DNA of 34,519 nucleotides from CAJBIL01 sp044359525. GTDB lineage: Bacteria; Pseudomonadota; Gammaproteobacteria; Burkholderiales; Rhodocyclaceae. The translations under genes and the position numbers were made by a program. Positions 9,929-18,700 of the stretch are shown here, one piece after another. The notes beneath the pieces are model-generated. The model ran no database searches, was not told the DNA's origin, and saw only the letters and a program-made list of their open reading frames with translations. Each line of letters starts with the position of its first letter. Within the stretch, counting starts at the first letter, position 1. The stretch spans positions 1 through 34,519 of the forward strand of contig JBIKLY010000024.1 of NCBI GenBank assembly GCA_044359525.1. Direction: 5' to 3'.

Positions 9929-10611
9929 TACTTGCTCTCCCCGAGCGAATCGAGTTTCTGCTGCAACATCTCACGATATGGCGCATTCGCCTGCTTGTCC
10001 TGCAGTGAATTCCTGCCCTTGCCGGTCTTGTCACCCTCGTCGAGTCGGGTGAGCGCGAGCTGATAGGCGGTACGCGCCTCCGGCTTCTTACCCTGCGCAT
10101 CAAGAACGTCTCCACGGGTTTCGGCTACACGACTGGCGAAGCCGGCACTGAAACTGCCATCAAGCTGTTTCAGTGCTTCGTCATACGCTTTTTCATCGAG
10201 CAGCACCGCCGCCAGACGCACGCGTGCCAGATCACGCAATTCGTCCTTGCCGTGCTCGACAACCCAACTCAACTGCGCCTTAGCCGTTTTTGCATCACCG
10301 GCATCGAACATGGCCTTGGCTGTAATCAGCGCACCCAAGGGGGCATAGGTCGTACCACTGAATTTTTCGAGCAGCTCACCGCCAGCGGCCTTGATCCGCT
10401 GCGAATCTTTATCCACCACGGCTTTCTGCAACACGCCATAAACCATCGAGGCCTGGGCGGCCTGGTTGCGCTGATACCAATTCCAGCCCTGCCATGCGAT
10501 GACGCCAATCGATACGGCGGTCAGCAGGCCGACCACCAGATTGCCGTATTGCTTCCACCACACCTTGATTTCGTCAAGTTGTTCCTGTTCTTCGAGGTCG
10601 TAGGTAGCCAT
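9928..10611 (-). CDS. yfgM: YfgM-like tetratricopeptide membrane protein
   Basis: A 227-residue inner-membrane protein starting MATYDLEEQEQLDEIKVWWK, then one membrane segment (about residues 24-41, LVVGLLTAVSIGVIAW) and a periplasmic TPR-like domain (LGALITAKAMFDAGDAKTAK, LDEKAYDEALKQL, GKKPEARTAYQLAL). YfgM in E. coli associates with the SecYEG translocon and periplasmic chaperones. That role is transferred by family, not shown here. I chose the ATG at 10611, which overlaps the hisS stop by one base (TAATG). An upstream in-frame start at 10626 would lie inside hisS and is less likely. It sits between hisS and bamB as in many proteobacteria. Confidence 0.9.
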   Translation of the reverse strand: MATYDLEEQEQLDEIKVWWKQYGNLVVGLLTAVSIGVIAWQGWNWYQRNQAAQASMVYGVLQKAVVDKDSQRIKAAGGELLEKFSGTTYAPLGALITAKAMFDAGDAKTAKAQLSWVVEHGKDELRDLARVRLAAVLLDEKAYDEALKQLDGSFSAGFASRVAETRGDVLDAQGKKPEARTAYQLALTRLDEGDKTGKGRNSLQDKQANAPYREMLQQKLDSLGESK

Positions 10612-11894
10612 TACGCTTCTTCCCAATCCATAAATAAACTCATGATTTCGTCGGCGACTTTGTCGACATTGACACGCTTTTGAGCGCTTTCTTCGCGCAG
10701 ATGCTTGAGGGTAACTTCACCGGCTTCGGCCTCATCATCACCAATGATGACGGCAAAGGTCGCGCCCGATGCATCGGCCTTTTTCATCTGCGATTTAAAA
10801 CTGCCACCACCGCAGTGGAACAGCACATCAATCCCCTGATCGCGCAATCCTTCGGCAACACGCGGCGCCAGACGGGATGCAGCCTCGCCCTGATGCACAA
10901 GATAGACATCGACACCCTGCACTGCCGGCTCGCCACCCGATTCACGAACCAAGGCAATCAGGCGCTCAACGCCCATCGCAAAGCCGCAGGCAGGCGCCGG
11001 TTTGCCACCGAGTTGCTGTACCAGACCGTCAAAACGACCGCCAGCACAGACGGTACCTTGTGCGCCAAGCCGATCAGTGACCCACTCGAAAACGGTCAGA
11101 TTGTAATAATCGAGGCCGCGCACCAGGCGCGGGTTTATCTCGTAAGGCTGACCGGCATCGCGCAGCACCTGTTGCACGCCTTCAAAATGTGCCAGCGATT
11201 CGGCACCGAGGTGGTTAATCAATTTCGGCGCGCCAACAATCACCTCCTGCATTGCCGGATTCTTGCTGTCGAGGATGCGCAACGGATTGGTGTGCAGACG
11301 ACGTTTTGCGTCCTCATCCAGCAATGCGGCATGGCCCTCGAAATAGGCAATCAGTTCGGCGCGATGACGGGCACGCTCTTCCGGCTGCCCCAGCGTGTTG
11401 ATCTGCAGCTTGATGCCGTCAAGGCCGAGATCGTCCCACAGGCGGGCCCCCATCAGGATCTGCTCAGCATCGATATCGGGCCCGGAAAAACCGAGCGCCT
11501 CGATACCAACCTGATGAAACTGGCGGTAACGCCCTTTCTGCGGACGCTCGTGGCGATACATCTGACCCATGTAGTAGAGCCGCTGCGGCTGCTGGGCGAT
11601 CAGATTGTGCTGGATGACGGCGCGCACACAACCGGCCGTTCCTTCCGGACGCAGGGTCAGCAGTTCACCGTTCAGGCTGTCGACGAAGGAATACATCTCC
11701 TTCTCGACGATGTCGGTGACTTCGCCGATGGCGCGCTTGAAGAGTGGCGTCGGCTCGACGATGGGCAAGCGAATAGGACGATAGCCGTAGCTCTTCAGCC
11801 ACGAACGCACGGTTTCCTCGAACACTTCCCAGAACTCGGCCTCGCCCGGCAGGATATCGTTCATCCCGCGCACGGACTGGATATTTTGACTCAT
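10611..11894 (-). CDS. hisS: Histidyl-tRNA synthetase
   Basis: Class II aminoacyl-tRNA synthetase that charges tRNA-His. The 427-residue protein has the family length. It starts MSQNIQSVRGMNDILPGE, the conserved N-terminus. Motif 2 appears as YRHERPQKGRYRQFHQVG, the histidine-specific loop as LVRGLDYYNLTVFEW, and motif 3 as CGFAMGVERLIAL. The C-terminal anticodon-binding domain (about 330-420) includes VDVYLVHQGE and SFKSQMKKADASGA. It overlaps ispG by four bases (ATGA) upstream and yfgM by one base downstream. Its structural relative hisZ lies 7 kb downstream in the same co-directional cluster. Confidence 0.97.
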   Translation of the reverse strand: MSQNIQSVRGMNDILPGEAEFWEVFEETVRSWLKSYGYRPIRLPIVEPTPLFKRAIGEVTDIVEKEMYSFVDSLNGELLTLRPEGTAGCVRAVIQHNLIAQQPQRLYYMGQMYRHERPQKGRYRQFHQVGIEALGFSGPDIDAEQILMGARLWDDLGLDGIKLQINTLGQPEERARHRAELIAYFEGHAALLDEDAKRRLHTNPLRILDSKNPAMQEVIVGAPKLINHLGAESLAHFEGVQQVLRDAGQPYEINPRLVRGLDYYNLTVFEWVTDRLGAQGTVCAGGRFDGLVQQLGGKPAPACGFAMGVERLIALVRESGGEPAVQGVDVYLVHQGEAASRLAPRVAEGLRDQGIDVLFHCGGGSFKSQMKKADASGATFAVIIGDDEAEAGEVTLKHLREESAQKRVNVDKVADEIMSLFMDWEEA

Positions 11895-13126
11895 GATTTT
11901 GCTGCAATCTTTCTCTGATAGGTCCGCGCCACGTAGCGATCAACGAGCGCAGTAAATTCTTCGGCAATATGATCGCCGCGCAGCGTGACGGTTTTTTCAC
12001 CATCTTCAAAAACCGGCGCGGCCGGAATCTCGCCGGTACCGGGCAGGCTGATGCCGATATTCGCGTGCTTGCTTTCGCCGGGACCATTGACCACGCAGCC
12101 CATCACGGCCAGCGTCATGTTCTCTACCCCGTCATACTCGACACGCCACTGCGGCATGTGGTCGCGAACATGCGCCTGGATCGACTGGGCCAGCTCCTGA
12201 AAGAAGGTGCTCGTCGTCCGGCCGCAACCGGGGCAGGCCGCAACCATCGGCGTAAAAGCGCGCAGCCCCATGGTCTGCAGCATTTCCTGCGCAACGATAA
12301 CCTCCTGCGTGCGACTGCCACCCGGCTCGGGCGTCAGCGAAACACGGATGGTATCGCCAATGCCTTCCTGCAGCAGCACGGACATTGCCGCCGTTGACGC
12401 AACAATACCTTTCGAGCCCATACCAGCCTCGGTCAGGCCGAGATGCAATGGGTAATCGCAACGCCGCGAAAGTTCGCGATAGACAGCAATCAGATCCTGA
12501 ACGCCGGAAACCTTGCACGAGAGGATGATGCGGTCGCCGGCCATCCCCAGCGCCTCAGCCTTGGTGGCAGATTCGAGCGCCGAGGTAACCATCGCTTCGC
12601 GCATCACTTCAATCACATCCTTCGGCTCAGGTCGTTGGGCATTTTCGTCCATGATGCGCGCCAGCAGGCTCTGGTCGAGGCTTCCCCAGTTCACACCGAT
12701 GCGCACCGGCTTGTCGTATTGGCAAGCGATCTCGATCATCTGGGCAAACTGCTCGTCGCGCTTTTTGCCGTGCCCGACATTGCCCGGATTGATCCGGTAT
12801 TTCGCCAGCGCCTGCGCACACTCCGGATGATCGGCGAGCAGGCGGTGGCCGTTGTAATGGAAATCGCCGATCAGCGGCACATCGACGCCCATCGTATCGA
12901 GGTGCGCACGGATCTTCGGCACCGCAGCAGCGGCTTCGGGTGTATTGACGGTGATGCGCACCAGTTCCGACCCGGCACGCGCCAGTTCGGCACACTGAAT
13001 GGCTGTTTTCAGAATATCGACCGTATCGGTATTGGTCATCGACTGGACGACAACCGGCGATTCACCACCGACCGTTACCTGACCAATTTTTACAACGCGC
13101 GTCTGGCGACGTGCCGCAGGATGCAT
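11891..13126 (-). CDS. ispG: 4-hydroxy-3-methylbut-2-enyl diphosphate synthase (flavodoxin)
   Basis: IspG (GcpE) is the [4Fe-4S] enzyme that reduces MEcPP to HMBPP in the non-mevalonate isoprenoid pathway. The 411-residue form starting at the ATG (13126) has a TIM-barrel N-terminal part (VVVQSMTNTDT, GDFHYNGH, YRINPGNVGHG, GVNWGSLD) and a C-terminal cluster domain. Cysteines C298 and C301 (ACPGCGRT) and C344 (MGCVVNGPGE), with Glu351, bind the cluster. A TTG four codons upstream (13138) is an alternative start. I prefer the ATG, which has a TTGAG sequence about seven bases before it. It follows rodZ by under 40 bases, and its stop overlaps hisS. Confidence 0.96.
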   Translation of the reverse strand: MHPAARRQTRVVKIGQVTVGGESPVVVQSMTNTDTVDILKTAIQCAELARAGSELVRITVNTPEAAAAVPKIRAHLDTMGVDVPLIGDFHYNGHRLLADHPECAQALAKYRINPGNVGHGKKRDEQFAQMIEIACQYDKPVRIGVNWGSLDQSLLARIMDENAQRPEPKDVIEVMREAMVTSALESATKAEALGMAGDRIILSCKVSGVQDLIAVYRELSRRCDYPLHLGLTEAGMGSKGIVASTAAMSVLLQEGIGDTIRVSLTPEPGGSRTQEVIVAQEMLQTMGLRAFTPMVAACPGCGRTTSTFFQELAQSIQAHVRDHMPQWRVEYDGVENMTLAVMGCVVNGPGESKHANIGISLPGTGEIPAAPVFEDGEKTVTLRGDHIAEEFTALVDRYVARTYQRKIAAKS

Positions 13127-13162
13127 CGGATTACTCAAGGCTTGCTCACAGAATTCAAACGA

Positions 13163-14074
13163 TCAATCAAGATTCAGACGAGCCACATCGTCTTTGCTAC
13201 GCTGAGAAAGTTCAACAACCTGGCCTTTGTATTTAACCGTCACATTCGAAGCGTTGCCAACGACCAGGGCAAAAGGCGGCTGACCTTCAATATCACGTTC
13301 GCTACCGGCCGGATTCAGTTGCGAAAAAATAATCTGGCCACTGCGGTCACGGATCTCAACCCAGGACGGCTGGGCAAAAATGAGCTTTAAGCCGCTGTTT
13401 ACATCCGCTGTCGGCACTTTTTGTGACTCAACCCCCGCCGGTCCAGCGGCGCCGGGCGGCACGCCCGGCTGCAGCGGCGCTTCCGCTGCGGTGACGGCGC
13501 CACTCGGCGCAGCAAGCACAGGCGGATCAACCCTGCTTACATCCGGTTTCGCAACAACCGCCTCCGGCTGCTTGAAGCTGTCCATCAACTCAAGCACCTT
13601 CGATTGCAACAAATCCTGCGGGATAAAGAAATACGCGAGCACCGCCAGGGCAACGAGGACCAAACCCGAAAATGCAGTGGCAAAATCCCGCCGTTCAACA
13701 CCACCGGCCTGCGGCATTGTCGACTTGCCGCCGGCCGGCAGGTCCAGATTCGGTGTGGCGGGCAGCGCCGTTGCACTAAGGGCACTCATCAGGGAGTCTG
13801 TATCGAGCTTGAGCAAACGTCCGTAGTTGCGGACGAAGCCCCGGATAATCGTCGTCCCCGGCAGCCTTGACCAATCCCCCTCTTCAAGTGCGATCACCTG
13901 ATGCAAACTAAGCTTGAGCACTTTGGCGACATCAGATTCACTCATCCCCTTCGCTTCCCGCGCAGCACGCAACTGCTCTCCAACACTAAGAGAGGCCGGA
14001 ACAGCTTCGGAGGACGCGAGCGGGGCCGACAACTCGTCATCAGCCGCTTGCGATACGAAGTTTTCTCCACTCAT
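13163..14074 (-). CDS. rodZ: RodZ-like cell-shape protein (HTH + DUF4115)
   Basis: A 303-residue bitopic membrane protein. The N-terminal cytoplasmic helix-turn-helix (about 30-95; VGEQLRAAREAKGMSESDVA, LPGTTIIRGFVRNYGRLL) is the HTH_25 type that binds MreB in E. coli. A membrane segment follows at about 134-152 (AFSGLVLVALAVLAYFF). Next comes a Pro/Ala-rich periplasmic spacer (about 170-222), then a DUF4115 beta domain at about 228-300 (LIFAQPSWVEIRDRSGQIIF, PFALVVGNASNVTVKYKG). The protein links the MreB cytoskeleton to the cell wall machinery. Its start overlaps the pilW stop by four bases, matching the common pilW-rodZ-ispG-hisS arrangement. Confidence 0.93.
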   Translation of the reverse strand: MSGENFVSQAADDELSAPLASSEAVPASLSVGEQLRAAREAKGMSESDVAKVLKLSLHQVIALEEGDWSRLPGTTIIRGFVRNYGRLLKLDTDSLMSALSATALPATPNLDLPAGGKSTMPQAGGVERRDFATAFSGLVLVALAVLAYFFIPQDLLQSKVLELMDSFKQPEAVVAKPDVSRVDPPVLAAPSGAVTAAEAPLQPGVPPGAAGPAGVESQKVPTADVNSGLKLIFAQPSWVEIRDRSGQIIFSQLNPAGSERDIEGQPPFALVVGNASNVTVKYKGQVVELSQRSKDDVARLNLD

Positions 14075-14874
14075 TCGAAGTTGCCCTTCAGAAACTCCTG
14101 GTACTCAGGTGAATCAGGGAATTTCAGTCGTAACTGATTGCTGTAATTTGCTTCTGCCAGACGATCGCCCAAACGGCGTTCAATGCGCAAGGACAGCCAC
14201 AGCGCCTCTGCGCCGGCGTTGCTGAAACGCAGCGCCTTCTTTAGATGTTCCCTGGCCGCATCGTAATTGCCACGCTTGTAGCTGATATTGGCCAGTTGAA
14301 ACAGCCCCTGCGGATTATCCGGTGAAAAGCGCAAATTCTTGCGCACATACTCGTCGGCGAGAACCAATTCACCCATTTTGGCGTAACACGTTCCCGCGTT
14401 CAGATAGGCAGATTCCGGCGTTTGATACAGGACATTCTTGATTGCGCGCTGGAAATAGGCGATGGACTCTTTTTCCTTCCCTGTCTGACAAAGAAACCAG
14501 CCGTAATTGTTATTGATCTCCGGGTCTTTATCATCAAGGTTCAACGCCTTCTGAAAGTCTTTCTCGGCAGACTCCAGTTCCTTGATGCTGTACAAAACCA
14601 GCGCCCGCGTGCTGTAAGCCTGTGCATAGTTCGGATTGATCGCGATGGCAAAGGTCAGTTCTTCGAGAGCAACTGTCCAGTTACCATCCTGAAAATAAAG
14701 AGACCCCAGCTCCGTATGCAATTTGGCGCGCGTATGAACATCCTTGGGGTTTGTACCGGAAAGCGTATCTGCACCCGGCGCAACCGACTTCTGGGCCATG
14801 GCAGACGGAACCGCCAGCATGGCAAGCGCGGAAAAAACAAGAAAAACCGCTGTCCCGCGAAGTGCCTTGATCAT
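14071..14874 (-). CDS. pilW: Type IV pilus biogenesis/stability protein PilW (PilF)
   Basis: A 267-residue TPR protein. PilW/PilF is a pilotin that helps the PilQ secretin assemble in the outer membrane. A signal peptide (residues 1-28, ending PSAMAQ) precedes about six TPR motifs from residue 50 (KLHTELGSLYFQDGNWTVAL, AYSTRALVLYSIKELESAEK, EINNNYGWFLCQTGKEKES, AYLNAGTCYAKMGELVLAD). The family is normally lipidated, but I see no lipobox cysteine: the end of the signal looks like an ordinary AxA cleavage site. The start overlaps the rlmN stop and its end overlaps rodZ, both as ATGA. The genomic position after rlmN supports the call. Confidence 0.9.
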   Translation of the reverse strand: MIKALRGTAVFLVFSALAMLAVPSAMAQKSVAPGADTLSGTNPKDVHTRAKLHTELGSLYFQDGNWTVALEELTFAIAINPNYAQAYSTRALVLYSIKELESAEKDFQKALNLDDKDPEINNNYGWFLCQTGKEKESIAYFQRAIKNVLYQTPESAYLNAGTCYAKMGELVLADEYVRKNLRFSPDNPQGLFQLANISYKRGNYDAAREHLKKALRFSNAGAEALWLSLRIERRLGDRLAEANYSNQLRLKFPDSPEYQEFLKGNFE

Positions 14875-15977
14875 GTCCTAACCTCGTGTAAGTCGATCGT
14901 ACGATAAGCCGTCTGACGCGCTGTACGACGCGTCTTGTCAAGCACCTGTCCCGCCAGCTGGCCGCAGGCTGCATCAATATCATCACCACGCGTTTTACGA
15001 GTGGTGGTAACGACGCCGGCCGCCATCAGAATCTCGGCAAAGCGCCGGATACGCTGTGTCGGCGAACACCGGTACGGTGAACCCGGGAAAGGATTGAAGG
15101 GAATCAGGTTGAACTTGCACGACACATCCCGCGTTAGCGCCAGCAATTCCTGCGCATGCGCATCGGCGTCATTGACGCCATCAAGCATGACATACTCGAA
15201 CGTCACGAAATCACGCGGCGCTTTTTCCAGATAGCGATTGCAGGCGGCCATCAGCTCACGCAGCGGATACCTCCGGTTGATCGGCACCAGTTCATCGCGC
15301 AGCGCGTCATTTGGCGCATGCAGTGAAACAGCCAGCGCGACCGGGCACTCGTCACGCAAGCGGTCCATCGCCGGCACCAGACCGGAAGTAGACACCGTGA
15401 CGCGACGCCGCGACAGGCCATAGGCGTTGTCGTCGAGCATCAGGCGCAAGGCCAGTACGGTATTTTCAAAATTAGCGAGTGGCTCACCCATGCCCATCAG
15501 CACCACGTTACTGATAATCCGGTCTTGCTTTGGATCGAAGCCCAATAGTTGATTGGCCTGCCACAACTGCCCGATGATCTCGGCCACTGTCAAGTTACGG
15601 TTAAAACCCTGCTTGCCGGTCGAGCAGAATGAACAATCCAGCGCACAGCCGGCCTGCGTCGAGATACACAAGGTTCCCCGGTCGTCCTCGGGAATGAATA
15701 CAGTTTCGACGGCATTACCGCCGCCAACGTCAAACAGAAACTTGCGCGTACCGTCTTCAGACAGCTTGTCCGAGACAAGGGCCGGCGGCAGCACAAGCGC
15801 CATCGCCTTGAGCTTCTCGCGCAGACTCTTGGCGATATCGGTCATCGCGTCAAAATCATTCTGCCCGAATCGATGCATCCAGCGTAGCACCTGCTTCGCG
15901 CGAAACGGCTTCTCGCCGTGTTCAGCAAAGAAGGCGCTCAGGCCGGCGGCATCGAAATCGAGCAGATTGATGGTCAT
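14871..15977 (-). CDS. rlmN: Dual-specificity 23S rRNA/tRNA adenine-C2 methyltransferase RlmN
   Basis: Radical-SAM methyltransferase that makes m2A2503 in 23S rRNA and m2A37 in some tRNAs. The 368-residue protein carries the CxxxCxxC cluster motif at C111, C115 and C118 (GCALDCSFCSTGKQG), a GMGEPLANF loop, VSTSGLVPAM and SLHAPND. It has the methyl-carrying cysteine C338 in RGDDIDAACGQL. The N-terminal helical domain (FRAKQVLRWMH) is also present. It follows ndk with a 19-base gap and overlaps pilW by four bases. Its start is the ATG at 15977 (MTINLLDFD). Confidence 0.97.
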   Translation of the reverse strand: MTINLLDFDAAGLSAFFAEHGEKPFRAKQVLRWMHRFGQNDFDAMTDIAKSLREKLKAMALVLPPALVSDKLSEDGTRKFLFDVGGGNAVETVFIPEDDRGTLCISTQAGCALDCSFCSTGKQGFNRNLTVAEIIGQLWQANQLLGFDPKQDRIISNVVLMGMGEPLANFENTVLALRLMLDDNAYGLSRRRVTVSTSGLVPAMDRLRDECPVALAVSLHAPNDALRDELVPINRRYPLRELMAACNRYLEKAPRDFVTFEYVMLDGVNDADAHAQELLALTRDVSCKFNLIPFNPFPGSPYRCSPTQRIRRFAEILMAAGVVTTTRKTRGDDIDAACGQLAGQVLDKTRRTARQTAYRTIDLHEVRT

Positions 15978-15996
15978 ACCGAAAATCTACGGGCGC

Positions 15997-16425
15997 TTAA
16001 CGGCCGGCGTAAACGTTCATAGCCGGGAAGAAGAAGGCGATTTCGCCCTTGGCAGTCTCTTCACCGTCGGAACCATGCACCGCGTTGGCATCGATCGATT
16101 CGGCGAAATCGGCGCGGATGGTACCGGCGTCGGCTTTCTTCGGATCGGTAGCGCCCATCAGTTCGCGGTTTTTGGCGATGGCATCTTCACCTTCGAGCAC
16201 CTGAATCATCACCGGGCCGGAAATCATGAAGGAAACCAGATCCTTGAAGAAAGGACGCTCCTTGTGCACACCGTAAAACTCGCCGGCTTCCTGTGGCGAC
16301 AGCCAGGCCATTTTGGAGGCGATGACCTTGAGGCCATTGGACTCAAAACGGGAGTAAATCTTGCCGATCACGTTCTTGGCGACTGCATCAGGCTTGATGA
16401 TGGAAAGGGTGCGTTGGACGGCCAT
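15997..16425 (-). CDS. ndk: Nucleoside diphosphate kinase
   Basis: Transfers the terminal phosphate between nucleoside triphosphates and diphosphates through a phospho-histidine intermediate. The 142-residue protein has the standard length. It starts MAVQRTLSIIKPDAVAKN and carries the active-site histidine H117 in NAVHGSD. Other landmarks are GVHKERPFF and the nucleotide-binding RELMGATDP. A GGAG site lies nine bases before the ATG. It is the first gene of the minus-strand housekeeping run. Between it and dctM are 181 bases containing the dctM terminator. Confidence 0.98.
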   Translation of the reverse strand: MAVQRTLSIIKPDAVAKNVIGKIYSRFESNGLKVIASKMAWLSPQEAGEFYGVHKERPFFKDLVSFMISGPVMIQVLEGEDAIAKNRELMGATDPKKADAGTIRADFAESIDANAVHGSDGEETAKGEIAFFFPAMNVYAGR

Positions 16426-16534
16426 AAATCATTTCTCCACGGAGGAAAGGTTAAAAAAAGCAGTAAAAATCAGCTGAATACAGGAACAACCTTACATTGT
16501 ACCAACAGTCCGGCTCGATTGCAGAAATAGCCTT

Positions 16535-16581
16535 GCGCAAAAACAAACAGCGCGCGGGCAGGTTTCCCCGCACGCGCGCCA
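16535..16581 (-). terminator. Intrinsic terminator of the dctPQM unit
   Basis: About 30 bases after the dctM stop the minus strand forms a GC hairpin (arms 16573-16579 and 16550-16556, seven bp of alternating G and C, with further partial pairing inside). It is followed by tgtttgttttt. The remaining part of 16426-16606 holds only the ndk upstream region, with no further gene seen. Confidence 0.7.
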
Positions 16582-16606
16582 AAAACTCAAAAACTGTTGC
16601 TATTTT

Positions 16607-17890
16607 TTACATCATGCCCAGCGTTTTCGGCAACCAGGTCGACAAGGCCGGCACGTAGGTCACGACGATCAGGAAACCGAGCATCGACAGCAGCCACGGC
16701 CAGACAGCCACGGTCAGCTCGGTAATGCCCATCTTCGTAATACCCGACGCCACATAGAGGTTCAATCCTACCGGCGGGTGACACATGCCGACCTCCATGT
16801 TGACCACCATGATGATGCCGAAGTGCACCGGATCGATACCCAGCTTCATCGCCACCGGGAACAGGATGGGCGCAAAGATCAGGACAATCGACGACGGCTC
16901 CATAAAGTTGCCGGCTAACAGCAGAATGATGTTGCAGGCGAGCAGGAAGGCAATCACACCCAGGCCATGGCCCATCATCCAGTCAGCCAGTGCCTGCGGG
17001 ATATTCTCGTTGGTCATGATGAACGAGAAAAGAACCGCATTGGTGATGATGTAGAGCAACATCGCCGACATGTTGGCCGAGTTCAGCAACACTTTTGGCA
17101 CATCCTTGAGACCGATGTCCTTATAGACAAACACGGCAATAAAGAATGCATAAGCAGCACTCATCGCCGCCGCTTCAGTCGGCGTGAACATGCCGGAATA
17201 GATACCGCCCATCACGACGATGATCAGCAGCAGGCCCCAAATCGACTCACGCAAGCTCTTCCAGCGCTCGCCCATTGTTGCTTTTGGCAGACGCGGATAG
17301 TCGAACTTCTTCGCGCGGTACCAGGTCACGCCACCCAGGACGCAGGCCAGGGCAATACCCGGGATGACGCCGGCCATGAACAGCGCGCCGACCGAAGTGT
17401 TGGTCGCTACCGAGTACATGACCATGACGATCGACGGCGGTATCAGGATACCGAGTGCGCCCGAGGTCGTAATCACACCTGCGCCGAACTTATTCGGGAA
17501 TCCCGCTCTGACCATCGCCGGCAACAGAATCGATCCGATAGCGACAACGGTCGCCGGGCTCGAACCCGAGACTGCCGCGAACAACGCACAAGCCAGCACG
17601 CCAGCCAGACCCAGACCACCATACCAGTGACCAACCATCGCACTGGCAAAATTGATCATCCGCTTCGCCACCCCGCCGTGCGTCAGAAAATTGCCCGCGA
17701 GAATAAAGAATGGAATGGCCATGATCTCGAACTTCTCGATGCCGGTGAATAACTTCAGTGCCACCGATTCAAGGGGAACCTGCGTGAACATGAAGAGGAA
17801 ACTAAGCACCGTCAAACCGAGTGAAATCGAGATCGGCATGCCGGTCAGCATAAGGCACAGCAACAGCGTAAAAATAATCGCGGCGTTCAT
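16607..17890 (-). CDS. dctM: TRAP transporter large permease, DctM-type
   Basis: The large membrane subunit of a tripartite ATP-independent periplasmic transporter, which carries substrate with sodium or another ion gradient. The 427-residue protein has about 12 hydrophobic segments. The first is AAIIFTLLLCLMLTGMPISI, and family landmarks follow: GIEKFEIMAIPFFILAGNFL, AALFAAVSGSSPATVVAIGS, GVITTSGALGILIPPSIVMV, FTPTEAAAMSAAYA and MVVNMEVGMCHPPVGLNLYV. Its ATG overlaps the dctQ stop by four bases and has a GGAAGGGGG site upstream. Specificity is set by the DctP partner, which looks C4-dicarboxylate specific. Confidence 0.95.
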   Translation of the reverse strand: MNAAIIFTLLLCLMLTGMPISISLGLTVLSFLFMFTQVPLESVALKLFTGIEKFEIMAIPFFILAGNFLTHGGVAKRMINFASAMVGHWYGGLGLAGVLACALFAAVSGSSPATVVAIGSILLPAMVRAGFPNKFGAGVITTSGALGILIPPSIVMVMYSVATNTSVGALFMAGVIPGIALACVLGGVTWYRAKKFDYPRLPKATMGERWKSLRESIWGLLLIIVVMGGIYSGMFTPTEAAAMSAAYAFFIAVFVYKDIGLKDVPKVLLNSANMSAMLLYIITNAVLFSFIMTNENIPQALADWMMGHGLGVIAFLLACNIILLLAGNFMEPSSIVLIFAPILFPVAMKLGIDPVHFGIIMVVNMEVGMCHPPVGLNLYVASGITKMGITELTVAVWPWLLSMLGFLIVVTYVPALSTWLPKTLGMM

Positions 17891-18621
17891 TTCGGGCCCC
17901 CTTCCTTGCCGTCCTGAGTATCTTTCGACTCTTCCGGATGACGCTGCTTGTATTTCAGGTCGTGCATATGGAGGTTGTCATCCATGTTGTACGCGTTGGC
18001 ATCGATCATTGCCTTATTGAGATCAGCGAGTTCATCCTCCAGGCCATCGACATGACCGTGGTCGTGATGCGGCAGTTCACCCGTCTTGATGAAGCTCACG
18101 GCAACCTGCAGAAAACGGAAACACATCAGCGACGAACCGAGCGGAATCGCGCTATAAACGATCCACGTCGGCCACTCAAGATCAGGTGTGGTCGGACCTT
18201 CGGGCACATCACCCGGATTAAGCCCGAGTGATGTAAAGGAAAAATAGTGGAAGCCGTTTTCCCAGACGAAGTGTGCACCGAGCGTCGCAACAACCCCGGT
18301 AAATAGGGCGCCGGCAAGCAGGCCGAAGACAATGAATTTGGCGCGCCAGCGTCCGCTCAGGCGGTTGATCAGCACATCGACACCGACGTGGATGCCGGTG
18401 CGCACGCCGTAGGCAGCACCGAACTTGGCCATCCAGACGAACATGATGATGCACAACTCCTGCGCCCAGCTGAAATTGAGCGCCAGCAGCCAGTCCTGCA
18501 CACCGGGAATCGACAGCCCGGCCATATAACGGTGCATGACGGAGAGAAAAATCATCGTCGTCGCTGCGCCCATGAGGAAGGTGATAATCCACTCCTCTAT
18601 ATGATTCAAAAATTTATTCAT
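17887..18621 (-). CDS. dctQ: TRAP transporter small permease, DctQ-type
   Basis: The four-helix small membrane subunit that pairs with DctM. Hydrophobic segments lie at about residues 9-30, 49-67, 86-110 and 150-175 (WIITFLMGAATTMIFLSVMH, ELCIIMFVWMAKFGAAYGVR, KFIVFGLLAGALFTGVVATL). The DctQ family motif RTGIHVGVDVLINRL is present. I chose the second ATG (18621, MNKFLN). A GGGGGA site sits six bases before it but only one base before the upstream ATG at 18627. The C-terminus is an unusually long charged cytoplasmic tail of about 65 residues with a histidine-rich start (GELPHHDHGHVDG) and a final KQRHPEESKDTQDGKEGGPK. Confidence 0.92.
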   Translation of the reverse strand: MNKFLNHIEEWIITFLMGAATTMIFLSVMHRYMAGLSIPGVQDWLLALNFSWAQELCIIMFVWMAKFGAAYGVRTGIHVGVDVLINRLSGRWRAKFIVFGLLAGALFTGVVATLGAHFVWENGFHYFSFTSLGLNPGDVPEGPTTPDLEWPTWIVYSAIPLGSSLMCFRFLQVAVSFIKTGELPHHDHGHVDGLEDELADLNKAMIDANAYNMDDNLHMHDLKYKQRHPEESKDTQDGKEGGPK

Positions 18622-18643
18622 TGCCATTCCCCCGATTGCTGCT

Positions 18644-18684
18644 TAAAAAAACGCCCGTCTGCCAAATCTACCCAGACGGGCGTT
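18644..18684 (-). terminator. Attenuator hairpin between dctP and dctQ
   Basis: A perfect 12-bp stem (18673-18684 with 18650-18661), an 11-base loop and a run of five further T residues on the minus strand, between the dctP stop (18701) and dctQ start. In TRAP operons such a hairpin is expected to make the periplasmic binding protein more abundant than the permeases, by partial termination or 3'-end protection. Confidence 0.85.
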
Positions 18685-18700
18685 CTCAGTCAGGCTCTAC

